Below are positions 11,830 to 23,145 of a stretch of DNA of 64,000 nucleotides, piece by piece. The DNA is from Desmodesmus armatus (lineage: Eukaryota; Chlorophyta; Chlorophyceae; Sphaeropleales; Scenedesmaceae), in the NCBI GenBank assembly GCA_007449985.2, contig VIIQ02000032.1, positions 124,001 through 188,000 of the forward strand, read 5' to 3'. Positions within the stretch are counted from its first letter, which is position 1. The number at the start of each line of letters is the position of its first letter. The notes below the pieces were generated by a model. It was given only the letters and a program-made list of their open reading frames with translations. It made no database searches and was not told the origin of the DNA. The position numbers and the translations under genes are program-made.

Positions 11830-12857
11830 GGCTTGAGCAAGCTTGTGGTGGCGAGTTGATTGGTGTTGTATGTAGTCGCAGTGTTTGCTGGAAAACCCGG
11901 CATCAGCACGGTGCCTGCATGTGGCAGCTCAGTCGGTGTGCTTGAGAATCGTTGGAGCCGGACCTGAGGCCTCTGAGTGCGGCAGTTTTTACAGACAAGC
12001 AGCATTCTGGGTTGCTCTCTGGGAGCTTGAGACAGCTGTGGTGATGTTTTTGTGCTGAATGTCAGCTGCCAGTGGCAGCTGCTGTGCTGAGGTGTCGTAT
12101 CAACCAAGTTTTGTGATCACTGGTGACGCAGTGCATGTTCTGGGCTGGATTGGATGCACACAGTTTCAACTGTGCGGGGCAGCTGTGCCACAATAATCAT
12201 GATTGCATGGAGTAATCAACTCACAGCGTAACCTGAACCCCTCACAAGGGACAGGTGGTGGCACTTCAACACTTTGAGCTGGGCATCTGCTGCTGTTGTT
12301 TTTGAGAGACGCTGTCTCAGCTTACTTGCAGGAAATTGTTTCTGATTTAGGATACTTTGCCGCATGTCTGCTGTGGTGCCAGCTTCCGTCTGACACCTTG
12401 GCATGCAGAGTGTCCGATGGTGTGAGCACCAGTCATGCAATGTTTGGGAGTATGCTGGGCCTTGGGATTGTAACCTGTACCTGGGACCGCTGATTGCGCT
12501 ATGGCTGATGTCCTGTTGGAGGCCTAAAGATTGGGCAGATGCCAATGAATCTTCTTTGTTGACACCCAGGAATGCATCATGTGATCACTCACTCGATCAG
12601 CTCAAACTTGAGGACACTATCCTCAAAGGCAGGTGCACCTGATGCAACCGATACGTGAGCCGCTGTGCAGACAGCTGGGGCACTGCCTGATTACCCTGCA
12701 GCAAATGCCTCATACACTGCCAATTGCAGTCATCCACAATTCACCCCCACCCAACCCCAGCGCTGCCGCAACATGACATTCGCAGAAAACGCATGCTCAA
12801 AAGTACACAGAATCACAACCAACATACTGCAGACATCCATTGAGTCTGCATGCAGCG
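11830..12857. other. Convergent 3' UTRs of the Q/A-rich gene (+) and F-box-like gene (-)
   Basis: No coding support on either strand. TGTAA at 12469-12473 (+) is a plausible end for the Q/A-rich gene, giving a 3' UTR of about 640 bases. No clear minus-strand TGTAA was seen just below 12858. Confidence 0.45.
12469..12473 (+). terminator. TGTAA polyadenylation signal, Q/A-rich gene
   Basis: TGTAA in GGGATTGTAACC, the first convincing copy downstream of the stop at 11829. Confidence 0.45.
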
Positions 12858-15800
12858 TCAGCACGCTGCCCACAGGTCAGCCTCCAAGCCTTCACAGAAA
12901 CAGCTGGCAGGCCGACACCACTGCTGCTGGGTATGGTTGCTGCTGCTGCTAGTGGCCAGAGAGCCCAACTCCTGCCATCCAAACAGCCGTGTAGCTGGAA
13001 GGAAGGGAGGAGCTGTTAAAGCTGCCACTGCTGGTGGTGCCGCTGCTGCTGTGTCCGAAGTACCTGAGGAGCCGCCAAGCCCTGTGTCCACAGCAGCAGC
13101 GCTTGACGTGCCAGCAGCAGCAGCACCCACACCCCCAGCCGCAGCCTGGTACGCTGCAGCATACCTTTGCCGCAACCGCTGCTCCTCTTCATCGACCACT
13201 GCTATTGCCTGAAGCATGGAATCAACATAAAACATGCGCGCTGTCACGATCTGCTGATCCAGCACAGCCCGTGCCTTCACTGCTTGCAAGCCTAAACCCT
13301 GGGCATCCTGGGGACTGGCAACCTCACGCCAGCCGCTGCTGCCGCCGCTGCCGCAGCTGCTGTCACTGCTGCCAGGCAGGATGGCCACAACTGGCGGTGC
13401 ATGGGGTGTCGGTAGCACCTGTGTGGCATTGCCTTGGTTCTGCTGCTGCAGCATTTCCTGCATGCGTGCCAGCTGCACACGGAAAGCACCCCTCTGAGCA
13501 CGACCGCCCGCAGGTTCATCTGCCAGAAGCTCAGCAAGCACTTGTTCCTGCTGCCACGGCGGAACATTCCTGCAGGCACACACCGCACAACACATCGCAC
13601 ATGAGCGCAGAGCACACCCACACTCATTGGTCGACGCTACAACCTTGGATAGTGCACGTGTAGACAGTCAAGCATGCAGTTATTGGGCGTACCCTTTATC
13701 GTGTGCCATATCTGCAGCCACAACCAGAACTGCCTCAAACGCCGTTGCCCCCCCCCCCCCCCAAAACTGCTCTGTTCAATACTGATGCTCAGCTCACTCA
13801 CTGTCTTCTGTTTCATGCATGGGACATTCAACAGCCTTACTGCATGAAAATCCAGCAAACTGTAACCCCACAAAGTCTTTATGCACCCCAAAGATCGCCA
13901 CTCACTGAAGAGCCATCGCAACTTGTTGGTGCAGCCGCTGTGCCGCCGCCCAAGCAGCTCCGCCCATATCCGCTGCTGCTGCTGCTGCCGGCTCTGCACC
14001 CAGACCATCCTGCTGCTCCTGCTGCCCCAAAGCCCCTGCTACCCCCATGCCCTCCTCCTCTCCACCGTCCTGCCACTGGCCCTGCTGCTGGGGAACAGCA
14101 GCAGCAGGAGCATCGCCCCCCTCCACGTCACCACCATCACTAGATGCTTCATCACCATCACCAGCAGCATCGTACCACAGGTCTGACCCCGCAACTGCCT
14201 CTTCTACCCCTGAGCTGCTGCTATAAAGTTGCTCAGCAGCACTGCTGTCCCAAGGTCTTTGCATGACCCACAGGCCCCCATGATCATCATGCTGCTGCCC
14301 TTGTCGCTGCTGCTGCTGCTGCTGCTCCTGCTGCGGGCTGGATGACCCAGCCACTGCTTCATCTGCCATCCACAATGGGGGACCCTGCCTCAACTGCTGC
14401 TGCTGCTGCAGCAGCAGCGGCGGTGCTGGCGGCGGCTGCTGGACTTGCTGCTGCTGCTGGGGCCGTTTGCTTGGCCCTGCCTCAGAAGAGCTGGCAACTG
14501 CAGCAGCTGCTGCCCCCCGGCGGCCCAAGATGCTTTTGATGCCTGCTGTCACCCGCTGCACTGCAGAACCCTGTGCTCGGTCCTGCTGCTGCTGGTCCTG
14601 CTGTGGGATCTTGTCAGTAGGGCCCTGCCCTTGCTGCCTTAGCGCCCTTGGTCGCAGGATCAGCTTTGGCAGCGCCTGCCACCCATCCTGCTGTTGCCGC
14701 GCTGCTGCCCCTGTTGCATGAACAGTAACACAGATCAGTGCTGGCGCATGCTCGGAAGTTCCATAGGGCTTGCTCCTTGCCCAAGAATGTTGAATGTGTA
14801 GCACTGTTGAACACCTGACCCCAGGTGCACGCACTGGTTCCCACATGTTCTGACTATCCCTGACGGGGCTTGCTTGGCTTCCTGACAGACACATGCAAGC
14901 CCTTGCCAAATGTAAGCACTAGCCGAAGGCTAGGCATGGCAAGGCTAGGCTGCCACCAACTGCACCCACCCACCTGCAGCGCCCTGCACTTGCTCCGGCC
15001 CCACTCCAAAGTCAGCAGCTGCCTGCAGGGCCTGCACAACAGTAGCCGGCAGGCTAGGTGTGGGCCCTGCCAGCTGCAGGGTGTTGCTGCGCAGCAGCGG
15101 CTGCAGGGCCAGCAGCTCTGGCACTGTGAGTGGGGTGCCTGAGGCGTCCACGTGCCGGATGGCTATGTAGAACTGCATGTCTTGCTGCTGCTTCTGCGGC
15201 TTGCCATACATCCTGACCTGAAGGTACCTGCAAAGTAACATATACGGTGGCACACTATGTTCATTGCAAGATAAGAAGAAGAAGAAGGGGTCGAGTATTG
15301 AGCCATACACCTGCTAAAGCATCCCTGGTTTTAATGGTTGCAGGCCGACCAGTGCAAGAAAATTACAAGGTCATGACTTCTGAGCCTGGGTGAGGGAAGC
15401 AACTGGGCCACACCCAGGCCAACTTGTTCAACACCTTAGTGTGTGCATGCGTGCCTGTGTGTAGACACAGGGAGTGCATCCAGCAAATGCATCAACCATC
15501 CAAAGTTGGGGGGGGGAGCGGATGGCCATGTACATCTGTTGATGAGTGACACCAACCTTACTGCAAACGTTATCATGTGACCTCAGTCAGGCGATCGTGG
15601 TGATAGTGCATTGCCTGGCTGCTGGACAGAAGTGTGAGGCTGTAGACGACCTGCATTATTTGTATATTGGCATATTGGCAGGGGCTACGCCTAGTGCTTG
15701 CTTGGGGCACTCGAGCGACTTGCTGACCACAGGTCCTTGGGAATACCACTACAGCAGTTTGGTTTTGAAACCACAGAGCAGCATGTGTGGGGTGGTCGTC

Positions 15801-17652
15801 AGCAGCCCGTCTCAGCGCTGCTGCTTTTATGTTCTTTGTATGCCTGCGTTGTGGCCGTAACTGGCACAGGCTTTCTAGTGTCCTAGGTCACTGGTCACCT
15901 GGTGGTGTCTTGCTTGTCTTGCACCAAGGTCGATTTGCTGCTTGCAGCATGCTGCTTGCACAATGAACCTGGCCGGAAACACGTGTAATGATGATGATTG
16001 GCAGGGGCACACACCCCACCGGCACCCCCCACGACCAATCTAATGCACTCTCACTGTGCCCGCACCTGCCAACGGGAGCGTGTGGCCACAGTGCAAAGGT
16101 CTGCAGTGCATCTGAGGGCAGCACGTCATGCCAGGGTGAGGCTGGCTGCAGGCTGTAGGGGTTAGACCCTGTCCACACCTGCAGCCGCATGGGAGGGTAC
16201 ACAGGGTACCTGCACAGCACGCACATCACACCGTGACGAAATGGTCAACAACAACATGAGGGGGCGGGGGGGGGGGGGGGGGGGGGGGGGATTGCCGCGC
16301 AAGGCTCAGACAGTCAGGTCCCTAGCTGCAGGTTTGCAGCACACAGCGGGCATGATCATGAGTGTGACACTTTGGCACTGACTGGCCCAGTGGTACTTTG
16401 GATGCATCAACTCTGCAACCTACTGCACCCTACCAACTCCATTGTGTGAAACTCGCAACATCATCCTCAGCATGTGAACCACCCGCCAAGTAACAACTGT
16501 TTGGGGTTTAGGAACCCCAACTCCTAAACCCTGAACCCTAAACAACAGGTGCTACTGGACCACTGTATTCTGCAGGTCTTACTGGATGTGCACAAAAGGA
16601 TCAATCCAATAAAAAGTCAAGCAGTCTTACCCATCCTGGAAGAGGGCACGGTATGGTGCAAGCTTGATGGATGCCACCTGGCAGGCAGGCCCTGAAAGCT
16701 CGTACAGGAGGGCCTCATGTGCCACTTGGCTGGTGTGGCCTGTGCTGGACCAAAAGGACCTGTCGTTGGACAGGGTCATGTCTGCATGCATTCGAGGAAC
16801 AGGGCCACACGGGTGTCATGTCATGCAGCAGCAGCAGCAGCATTGCATGAGTGCATGTGTTGTGACTACAACAAGCAATCGGCATCAAAGAGGGCAAGAC
16901 AATTGTTTTGGTGAGCAGCAGTCAAATGAATGCTTGTGTGGGTACGAGTCTTGCAATGATGGCAGGACATTGGCAGAGCAACTGCTGGTTGGACACCCTG
17001 TCAAGGCATAGAAAGCCTTTTTCTTTGCACTGCGGGAGCGTAAGCTGCTTCTGCGGGTCCAAAGGGCCGCATCAAGCCTCAAAGTGTGTGAGCCTCACCA
17101 ACGGTCTGGTGCTCATCGTCTGTGCTGGAGGCTTCTAGTGCTGCAGCGACCACAGACTGGTACTGAGTGGCCTCCGCCTCCCAGTCACCCGAACCTGACT
17201 GTACGCTAGTTCAACCTGCAGGCAAGGCCAGCACACACGCACTGTGGAGAATGCAGGGCTGCCAAGGCATGTGTGCATTGTCATGAGGGCCTGAATGTGC
17301 TTGCAAGTTGGAACCCCCTCCTGGAATGGGGTGACACAGCCATGGGATGGGGGCCTCTTGAATGTGCTTGCTATGCATTTTCTGGTACCCTTTGGAATAA
17401 AATACATGTCACCTAGAACCAGACGCCTACTGGCTTGTATATAGGCCTGCTGGCTTACTGCAGGAGTATGCTTGCTTGCAACTGAACGGACGGACGGGAG
17501 GCCGCACTGCCCATGTCTCCTGTGCACAGCACATGCCTCACCTGCTGTTTGCGGCGCACATTGTCATCACACCACCCCATGTTAGGGAGGCGAGAGCGGT
17601 AAATCTGCTTCAGTTGCTCCCGCATGTGCAAGGCTCTGTTCTGCGGGTCCAT
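12858..17652 (-). CDS. Plant F-box-protein-like (At4g00755-like) with long Q/A-rich tail
   Basis: The conserved core resembles the C-terminal half of a plant F-box protein family (Arabidopsis At4g00755 from memory). Marks are ASSTDDEHQTV, RSFWSSTGHTSQVAHEALLY, YRALFQDGYPVYPPMRLQVW and LQVRMYGKPQKQQQDMQFYI. Exons in coding order: 17661-17542, 17198-17099, 16781-16631, 16209-16066, 15227-14974, 14710-13906 and 13569-12858. All phases agree. The first in-frame ATG, 17652, gives about 758 residues. The acceptor of the second exon could instead lie four bases further in. I could not find the F-box helix itself, so an upstream exon may be missing or the protein may have lost it. The last two exons (about 500 residues) are low-complexity Gln/Ala/Ser/Gly with few conserved-looking stretches. 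F-box proteins recruit substrates to SCF ubiquitin ligases; that role here is unproven. Confidence 0.7.
16264..16290. repeat. Poly-G run of about 26 bases
   Basis: A long homopolymer inside an intron of the F-box-like gene. Similar runs lie at 13748 (C), 26019 (G), 50710 (C) and 54287 (G). Their lengths are unreliable in any assembly. Confidence 0.8.
16500..16552. repeat. Degenerate telomere-like patch followed by AACAACAGGTG
   Basis: Contains CCTAAACCCTGAACCCTAAAC, close to two CCCTAAA units, plus an opposing GGGGTTTAGG just upstream. It runs directly into AACAACAGGTG, the same sequence that follows the telomere-like repeat at 34.16 kb. It lies in an intron of the F-box-like gene. Confidence 0.6.
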
Positions 17653-18236
17653 GATGCTGGCCTGCAGGTCAACAGGAGGTGACACGAAATGGTGTGGATG
17701 TGCGTGCACTGACAACGCCACATGCATCCTTGCATCGTGAAAGCGTCCTCAGAACACACTGTTCATGGCACCTACCAGCAATCGGCTTCTTTTGACAGGA
17801 GAGTGTTGGTGTAGGTGCACTGTTGTCTGGCTGTTGCTGGCTACTGTGCCTGTACAAGGGTATGCTTGCTGTGCAAAAGACTTTGCGGCAATCAAATTGC
17901 GTTCAAGGAGCATCCTGCATCAGCACAGGAGGATGCTTGGAGTTTCTCTCAATCAGTGATCTGTCCTTCTTTTAGGCATGTGAGGGTCTGCACATCAGGA
18001 CCAGCCTGAAAGAAGCTGGTAACCACAAACGAAACACGCTTATACTGTTGCGACGGAGGGCTCCGATGACCAGCCTGGCACATTAAAACCTATGCATTCT
18101 CCTATAAGCCTGGGTGGCCCTACACATCCCATCCCTTTTCCAGTTAGGACGTTTGGTTGGTTTCTAGGGCCGATTGTGCGAAAGCACCGGCCGGGTGTCG
18201 CTAGATTGGTGTTCCCCTTCTCTCTCTCACAAGCCC
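17653..18236. promoter_or_regulatory. Divergent promoter region, F-box-like (-) and SAP30-like (+)
   Basis: The two genes are head to head with under 600 bases between the chosen start codons. The part nearest the F-box-like gene may still hold a 5' exon. A CT-rich tract (TTCTCTCTCTCAC at about 18219-18230) immediately precedes the SAP30-like start. Confidence 0.45.
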
Positions 18237-19340
18237 ATGGGTCGACTCAGTAAGCGCACTATACAATGTAGGGCAGCGCGGAGGAGCCGAGACTTGAAAG
18301 AGAGTGAGTGCGAGAATGTCTTGAGGTGTTGGCCCTGATGATTGGGTTGGATGCGCCCTGCCACCTTGACGGATGAGCGGCTTAGGCTGAGCTTCTGACG
18401 GCTGTTGCAGCGAGATGCATCATGTTACGTGCGCTCCTTCACCTGGATCACGTTTCGGCTCACCCCCTGCTATGTGCTGTCAAACTGACCCTCAACAGAC
18501 CTCAAGGCTACCAACAAGCTCAGCACACTGGTGAAGGGGTCTGCTTTGGGCACGGTGAGCATTTGTAGCAGGCAGCTCGGCTCTCCTGGCCTTCTGTTAG
18601 TGACAGGCTGTACCCCTCCTACTGCTTTTGCTGTCCAGCCCGATGCTTGACACCTGTGCATGTTGGTGTGCTGTGCGCAGGTCATAAACTTCAATCGGCT
18701 ATGTGAGGAATCTCTGGTGCGCTATCAGCAGACGTATGGTCTGGTGAGTGGCTTGAGTTCAGTGAGGTCAGTGGGCACACTACATAGCAGCTGTATGGCC
18801 CGTCTGGTGTATGCAGACGATGTTTTTTAGCAAGCACAAACCACCCTTGTTACGTTTTTTGGGTGTCAACCGCAGCAGCTGAGCCTCTGGTTTTGTTGTG
18901 CAGGGCGTCTCTCCTGGCAGCAGCAAGGAGGAGCTTGTGTGGGCTGTGCAGCACCACTTCAAGTACCAAGAGGTGCGCATATGGCCACTCACAACACTGT
19001 TGCAGGGGAGTTCAGCACAACAGACAGGCCAGGGTGTGCTGAGGCAGCGCAGGACAGCACTTTAGTTTGCAGGATAGGATCAGACATCTTCTCCTGCAGC
19101 ATCCACACCCCTTCTGGCCAGCGGCAAAACAGCAGGCAACTTCTGGCCAGCAGGAAGGCAGCATGTTGCAGCAGCTACACTTGAAGCACTTGGCCCGCTC
19201 ATGCTGACAGTGTGTGCTGTGTGCTTTTGGTTTTTTGTGTTGATGTGCAGGCTGTGGATGAGGGCAGCTTGCTGTTTGGCCTATCTCAGGCCTTGAAAAA
19301 GGAGTCATCTTCAGACAGCAGCATGGGGTCATTCAGCTGA
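18237..19340 (+). CDS. SAP30-like Sin3-binding protein
   Basis: Probable subunit of a Sin3-histone deacetylase corepressor complex, acting in the nucleus. Five exons: 18237-18303, 18499-18554, 18681-18743, 18904-18972 and 19251-19340 (TGA). All phases agree and the total is 114 residues. The SAP30 Sin3-binding domain is read across exons 3-5: INFNRLCEESLVRYQQTYGL, then SKEELVWAVQHHFKYQEAVD, then a final helix LLFGLSQALKKE. This matches the family layout of a DxSKL-LxRYxxHF helix, a K-E-x-L-V-x-x-V-x-x-H-F helix and a closing helix. The N-terminus is basic (KRTIQCRAARRSR). A shorter first exon ending at 18249 would also keep phase, so the N-terminus is uncertain. Confidence 0.82.
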
Positions 19341-22300
19341 TGCTCGCGACAGCACAGCGTGGCAGCAGGAGCTTTGTCAGCGCCGGCTGGGCGCTGCTAG
19401 GCGGCAGCTGACTGTCGTTCTTGCATGGCGTGCATGAGCCTTCTCCCTTCACCGCAGGTGGCAGCTGCTGGAGCGGAGTCTGTTGGGCAGTGCAAGGACT
19501 TTGGTGCCAGGACTGCTTGTTTGTGGCTACGCAAGCTGGCGGCAGAAACAACAGCGGGGGAATGGGGCGGTTGTGATGCTTTTTCGCGCGGCATCGCACT
19601 GCGCCCGCGTGCAGCATTGGGTCGTGTGTGGCTGTTGCATTGCCTGGTAGTTCGGACCCAGGCATATGCCAGCCTGCTGACTCAAAAGCACACAGAACGC
19701 ACACTGCACCAAGAGCCAGCGAAGGGCATGGTGCTGGTATGCGGGCTGCTTTACCAACCCTGTGTTGGTGCATTCTGTGTGCTGCGTGTTTTTGGAAGGT
19801 TTGGGATTGCATTCTTGTGTTGTGGGGTTTGCATTGGTGGATACGACGGACGGGGGCATGTGCATTGGGCCGAAATGCCTCTGCATGTGTGAACGGAAGC
19901 CGGTTTGATCGGAATGCACCCAGTTGTGCATTTGTGCAGGCTGTGGGTCAAGTGGGGTCGTTTTCGGACCTGCAGTGGCAGGAAGTTTACTTTTCTGGTG
20001 TGACAGGGGCATCAGGTAAGGTGGTGATCTGCGAGTGACCTGCCTTCAGGTTGCTTGGGATGCCCCCCATCCTTGCTTGTGTGCCCCAAGAGCCCATGGT
20101 GTGCATGCGTGTGGGTGTGTGACGTCACTGATGCTGCACACACCTGATCACCCTGCATCAGTTGTGTGATCCCTACATGGTGGGTGGATGGGTGGTGGTG
20201 GCTCAAGCATGAGTGGGCACGTGCGTGTGTGACACAGAGCATGTGTGTGCACGCGAAAGGGCCAGCTGGTGTGTTGGAAGGCAATGCCGTAAGGGCGTGC
20301 AAGAGGGTGTGTGTGTGTGTTTTTATGTCGACACTGAGAGTGCATGTGACGTCACACCCCAGCGATTCACACCTGGCTGTGCTGGTTGACTGTTGTTATG
20401 CAGGTGGCTCCTGACTTGGCACGAGCCGTGTTTTGCCATGATTGTTGCAGCTTGATGTGATTGCTCTTTGAAGAATTGGTGTTTGTTTTTGCCTGAGTCA
20501 TCATTTGTAGGCAGGAGGTGTGAGACATGTCGCAGGGGTGTGCTTGTCATGTTCTGGAAGGACCAGTGTTCCTTGGCAGCAGTGTGCGGGCTGGCGCCCT
20601 GCATGCACATCTGTCTTTGTAACAGGCTTGGTCCACATGAGCTGGGTCCACATGAGCTGGATCCACCTGGATCCTCTTTGAATGTGTACAGAGGTTGCCC
20701 CACAGCAGCATGCTGGCCTTGTCATAGGAACCTTGCTTTGGGGCTTCACATTTGCACCCATGCCTTACAATCATACTGCCCCATTGTGTCAATACTGCGC
20801 ATCATGTGCTGCAAAAAGTAGCTTCAACTTTCCAGCCTCTGCACAGGCCCCCAGCATACTACATATGCTGACCTACTGCATAAAGCCAGTGCATCATGAC
20901 TGAAACCCGCATGCAGAATCCACCGTACAACTTGTGGGCCAACACACACACAGGACAGTCTTAGTGAGCTTGCATGTAGCCAAGTACTCCCTCTGTCGAC
21001 ACACAACAGCCTATGACATGGGCACCATGTTGAAAGCAGCAGAGGGAGCAGACATGTACAAACACATTTATGTGCAACATTAACACAGCCACCTCTGAAC
21101 AGCCTGATCACAAGGGCATCAACGCCCCTCCCAGGCTTCCGGTGACACAAATACTGACCGGCAGAACCAGCGGTACGACCTTGCCCCCCTTTCCTAGTAC
21201 ATCCTGGACGTCATTTGTAAGCATCCCCAAGGCACATCATGGTGTAAGTTTCACCACCTATAAGCTCTGTTGCTTGTCACCCAGGTGCCTTGACATGCCA
21301 GGTAAACCCTGATGCCCACACAACTGCACCTCGGCCATGCCACCCAGTACAACCGGGCTTTCGTGCCGCAGGCAGGACTGACAACTCACATCAACACGGG
21401 AGAGGCTTGCTGCTTGCGGCCAGCCTGGGCATGACCAAAACACATGTGTCATGTGCATGAGGCCACTCGTCCTCCTTGGGAGAGTGCCCATATCAGTGGA
21501 CAGGCCCAAACACACTGCACAAGCTGCTTGGGCGAGTGACCAACATCACAATGCACACCCTCATTGCCACCTCACAAGCACTGTAGCAGCAACACACAAC
21601 TGGTCACAACTCAAGTGTCAACATATGCCAGGGAACAAAAAGGCCAGCTGCAGCCCAAGACCGTGCTGACATGTAATCCGCCAAAATCTGCAGCAGATTG
21701 GTGCTGCATTTCCAGGTCCCCGCTACCTACAGCTTGATAGATCACACCCACTTGCAGGGTCAAGTATGCTGTCCGCAACCAAAGCCGGCGCTTTGTGCAG
21801 GTGCAGCTGCGTGCGTAGCAGTGGTGACTTGCTGTGCAGCCACGACCACACAGCTATTGCGGCCCACTCCGTGGCGCATCTGGACTGACTAGAAGACAAG
21901 TAACACAGAGCCCATGATGAGTCATAAACAGGCAAGCCTCGCATCAGCACCACCTGAACCTGGAACAACAGGCACAGGCGACGCTTCATAGCGGTGTGGC
22001 GGACGTGACAAGAGCTTCAAGCACGAGGGAGGCTTGGTGATACCGCTGCCCACCCCACCTAAAGCAACAACATTAGCCCATGACAGCACACGTCGGAACC
22101 TGATAAATATATAGGCACATACCCTCCTCAAAGCAAAAGCATGCTGCCATGCTGCGTTCTAACAGGCATCAGCTGGTGCCTCACCCCAAGAGGCTGAACC
22201 GCACAACCTAGCTGCCTGCGCACACGGGCAATGTGCAACAGCCTCAGCACGCCTCAGAAACCGCCACAGGGCTTTTCAACCTGGTGATACACTCAACCCA

Positions 22301-23145
22301 GCCACTTCGGTCACCACAATTCTGTACGCATGTACATCACAACACAGCACCTTTGATGGGCATATGTCGCTCATGGCTGCGTACATCCCACCCATCCTTG
22401 CAAGCACTCTCAGTGCAGACACCACTAGTGAAGACTAGAGCACCTGCACCAAAGCATGCAGCAAGTTGCCTCCCGAACATACACAACAGATGATAAGACC
22501 TGAGGATCGACAGTGCGTGAGGTCATGCTGGCCACAGATACTACAACACATACAAACCCCAGCCCGCAACAAAGCCGCCAGCACATAGACTGAGACTGAG
22601 AGAGGCCTCTGCAGTCCTTGAAACGAGACACTCAGCAAAGGCCGCTGTGATCCAGGACTTGTGTTTGTGGATAAGATAGCCACAAGTCCGTTCATGCACA
22701 GCTGCGGGACACCAACTGCTCAAAACCGCCTTGCTACACACGCTTGATGACCCATAGCTCCCAAGGGAAGCCCAACTGCCATGAGATGCACATGGCCAGA
22801 GACACACAAGTGGCACCCTTAGCAGTATAGGCCTGGCAGCGGACACACTGCCTGAGCACGTGCCCCACATCAACATGCAAAACGCATGTATCATCACCTT
22901 GCCAAGTTCGTCTATACATGAAGCAACTGCTGCTCAACCGAGCAGACATGTTCTGTACCCATCCAAAGCCCCCGCTTGCAAAACCGCTCGGTGCAGCGCC
23001 TCACTCGACAAGCACACGTGCTGACACCAAACAGTGCCCCTGGTAGCAGCTGCTGATTGCCAGCGCCAGAGCTGTGACTCCTGTACCGTATACAGGACTA
23101 GTGCTGTGCGCACTGCTTCTTCCGTGTGTCCAGGTCCATATTGCC
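19341..23145. other. 3.8 kb without a supported gene
   Basis: Long 3' UTR of the SAP30-like gene followed by intergenic sequence. The nearest distinct TGTAA on the plus strand found by eye is 20618-20622. It contains a GT microsatellite at about 20305-20320 and the short tandem repeat at 20626. Open frames here are Cys/His/Thr-rich and overlap on both strands with no splice or family support. Confidence 0.5.
20626..20672. repeat. Tandem GTCCACATGAGCTGG repeat
   Basis: Two exact 15-base units followed by a degenerate third (ATCCACCTGGATCC, itself near-palindromic). Confidence 0.8.

Noticed and set aside
12858..15310. CAG/GCN triplet tracts as microsatellite expansions of interest
   Set aside because: They are in-frame poly-Q and poly-A coding tracts, interrupted and common in green-algal genes.
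22541..22949. Cys-rich minus-strand frames here and at 42701-42966 that recall zinc-knuckle transposon remnants
   Set aside because: Cys/His spacing is irregular, no RT or transposase motif is nearby, and the resemblance between the two places is too weak to support by eye.
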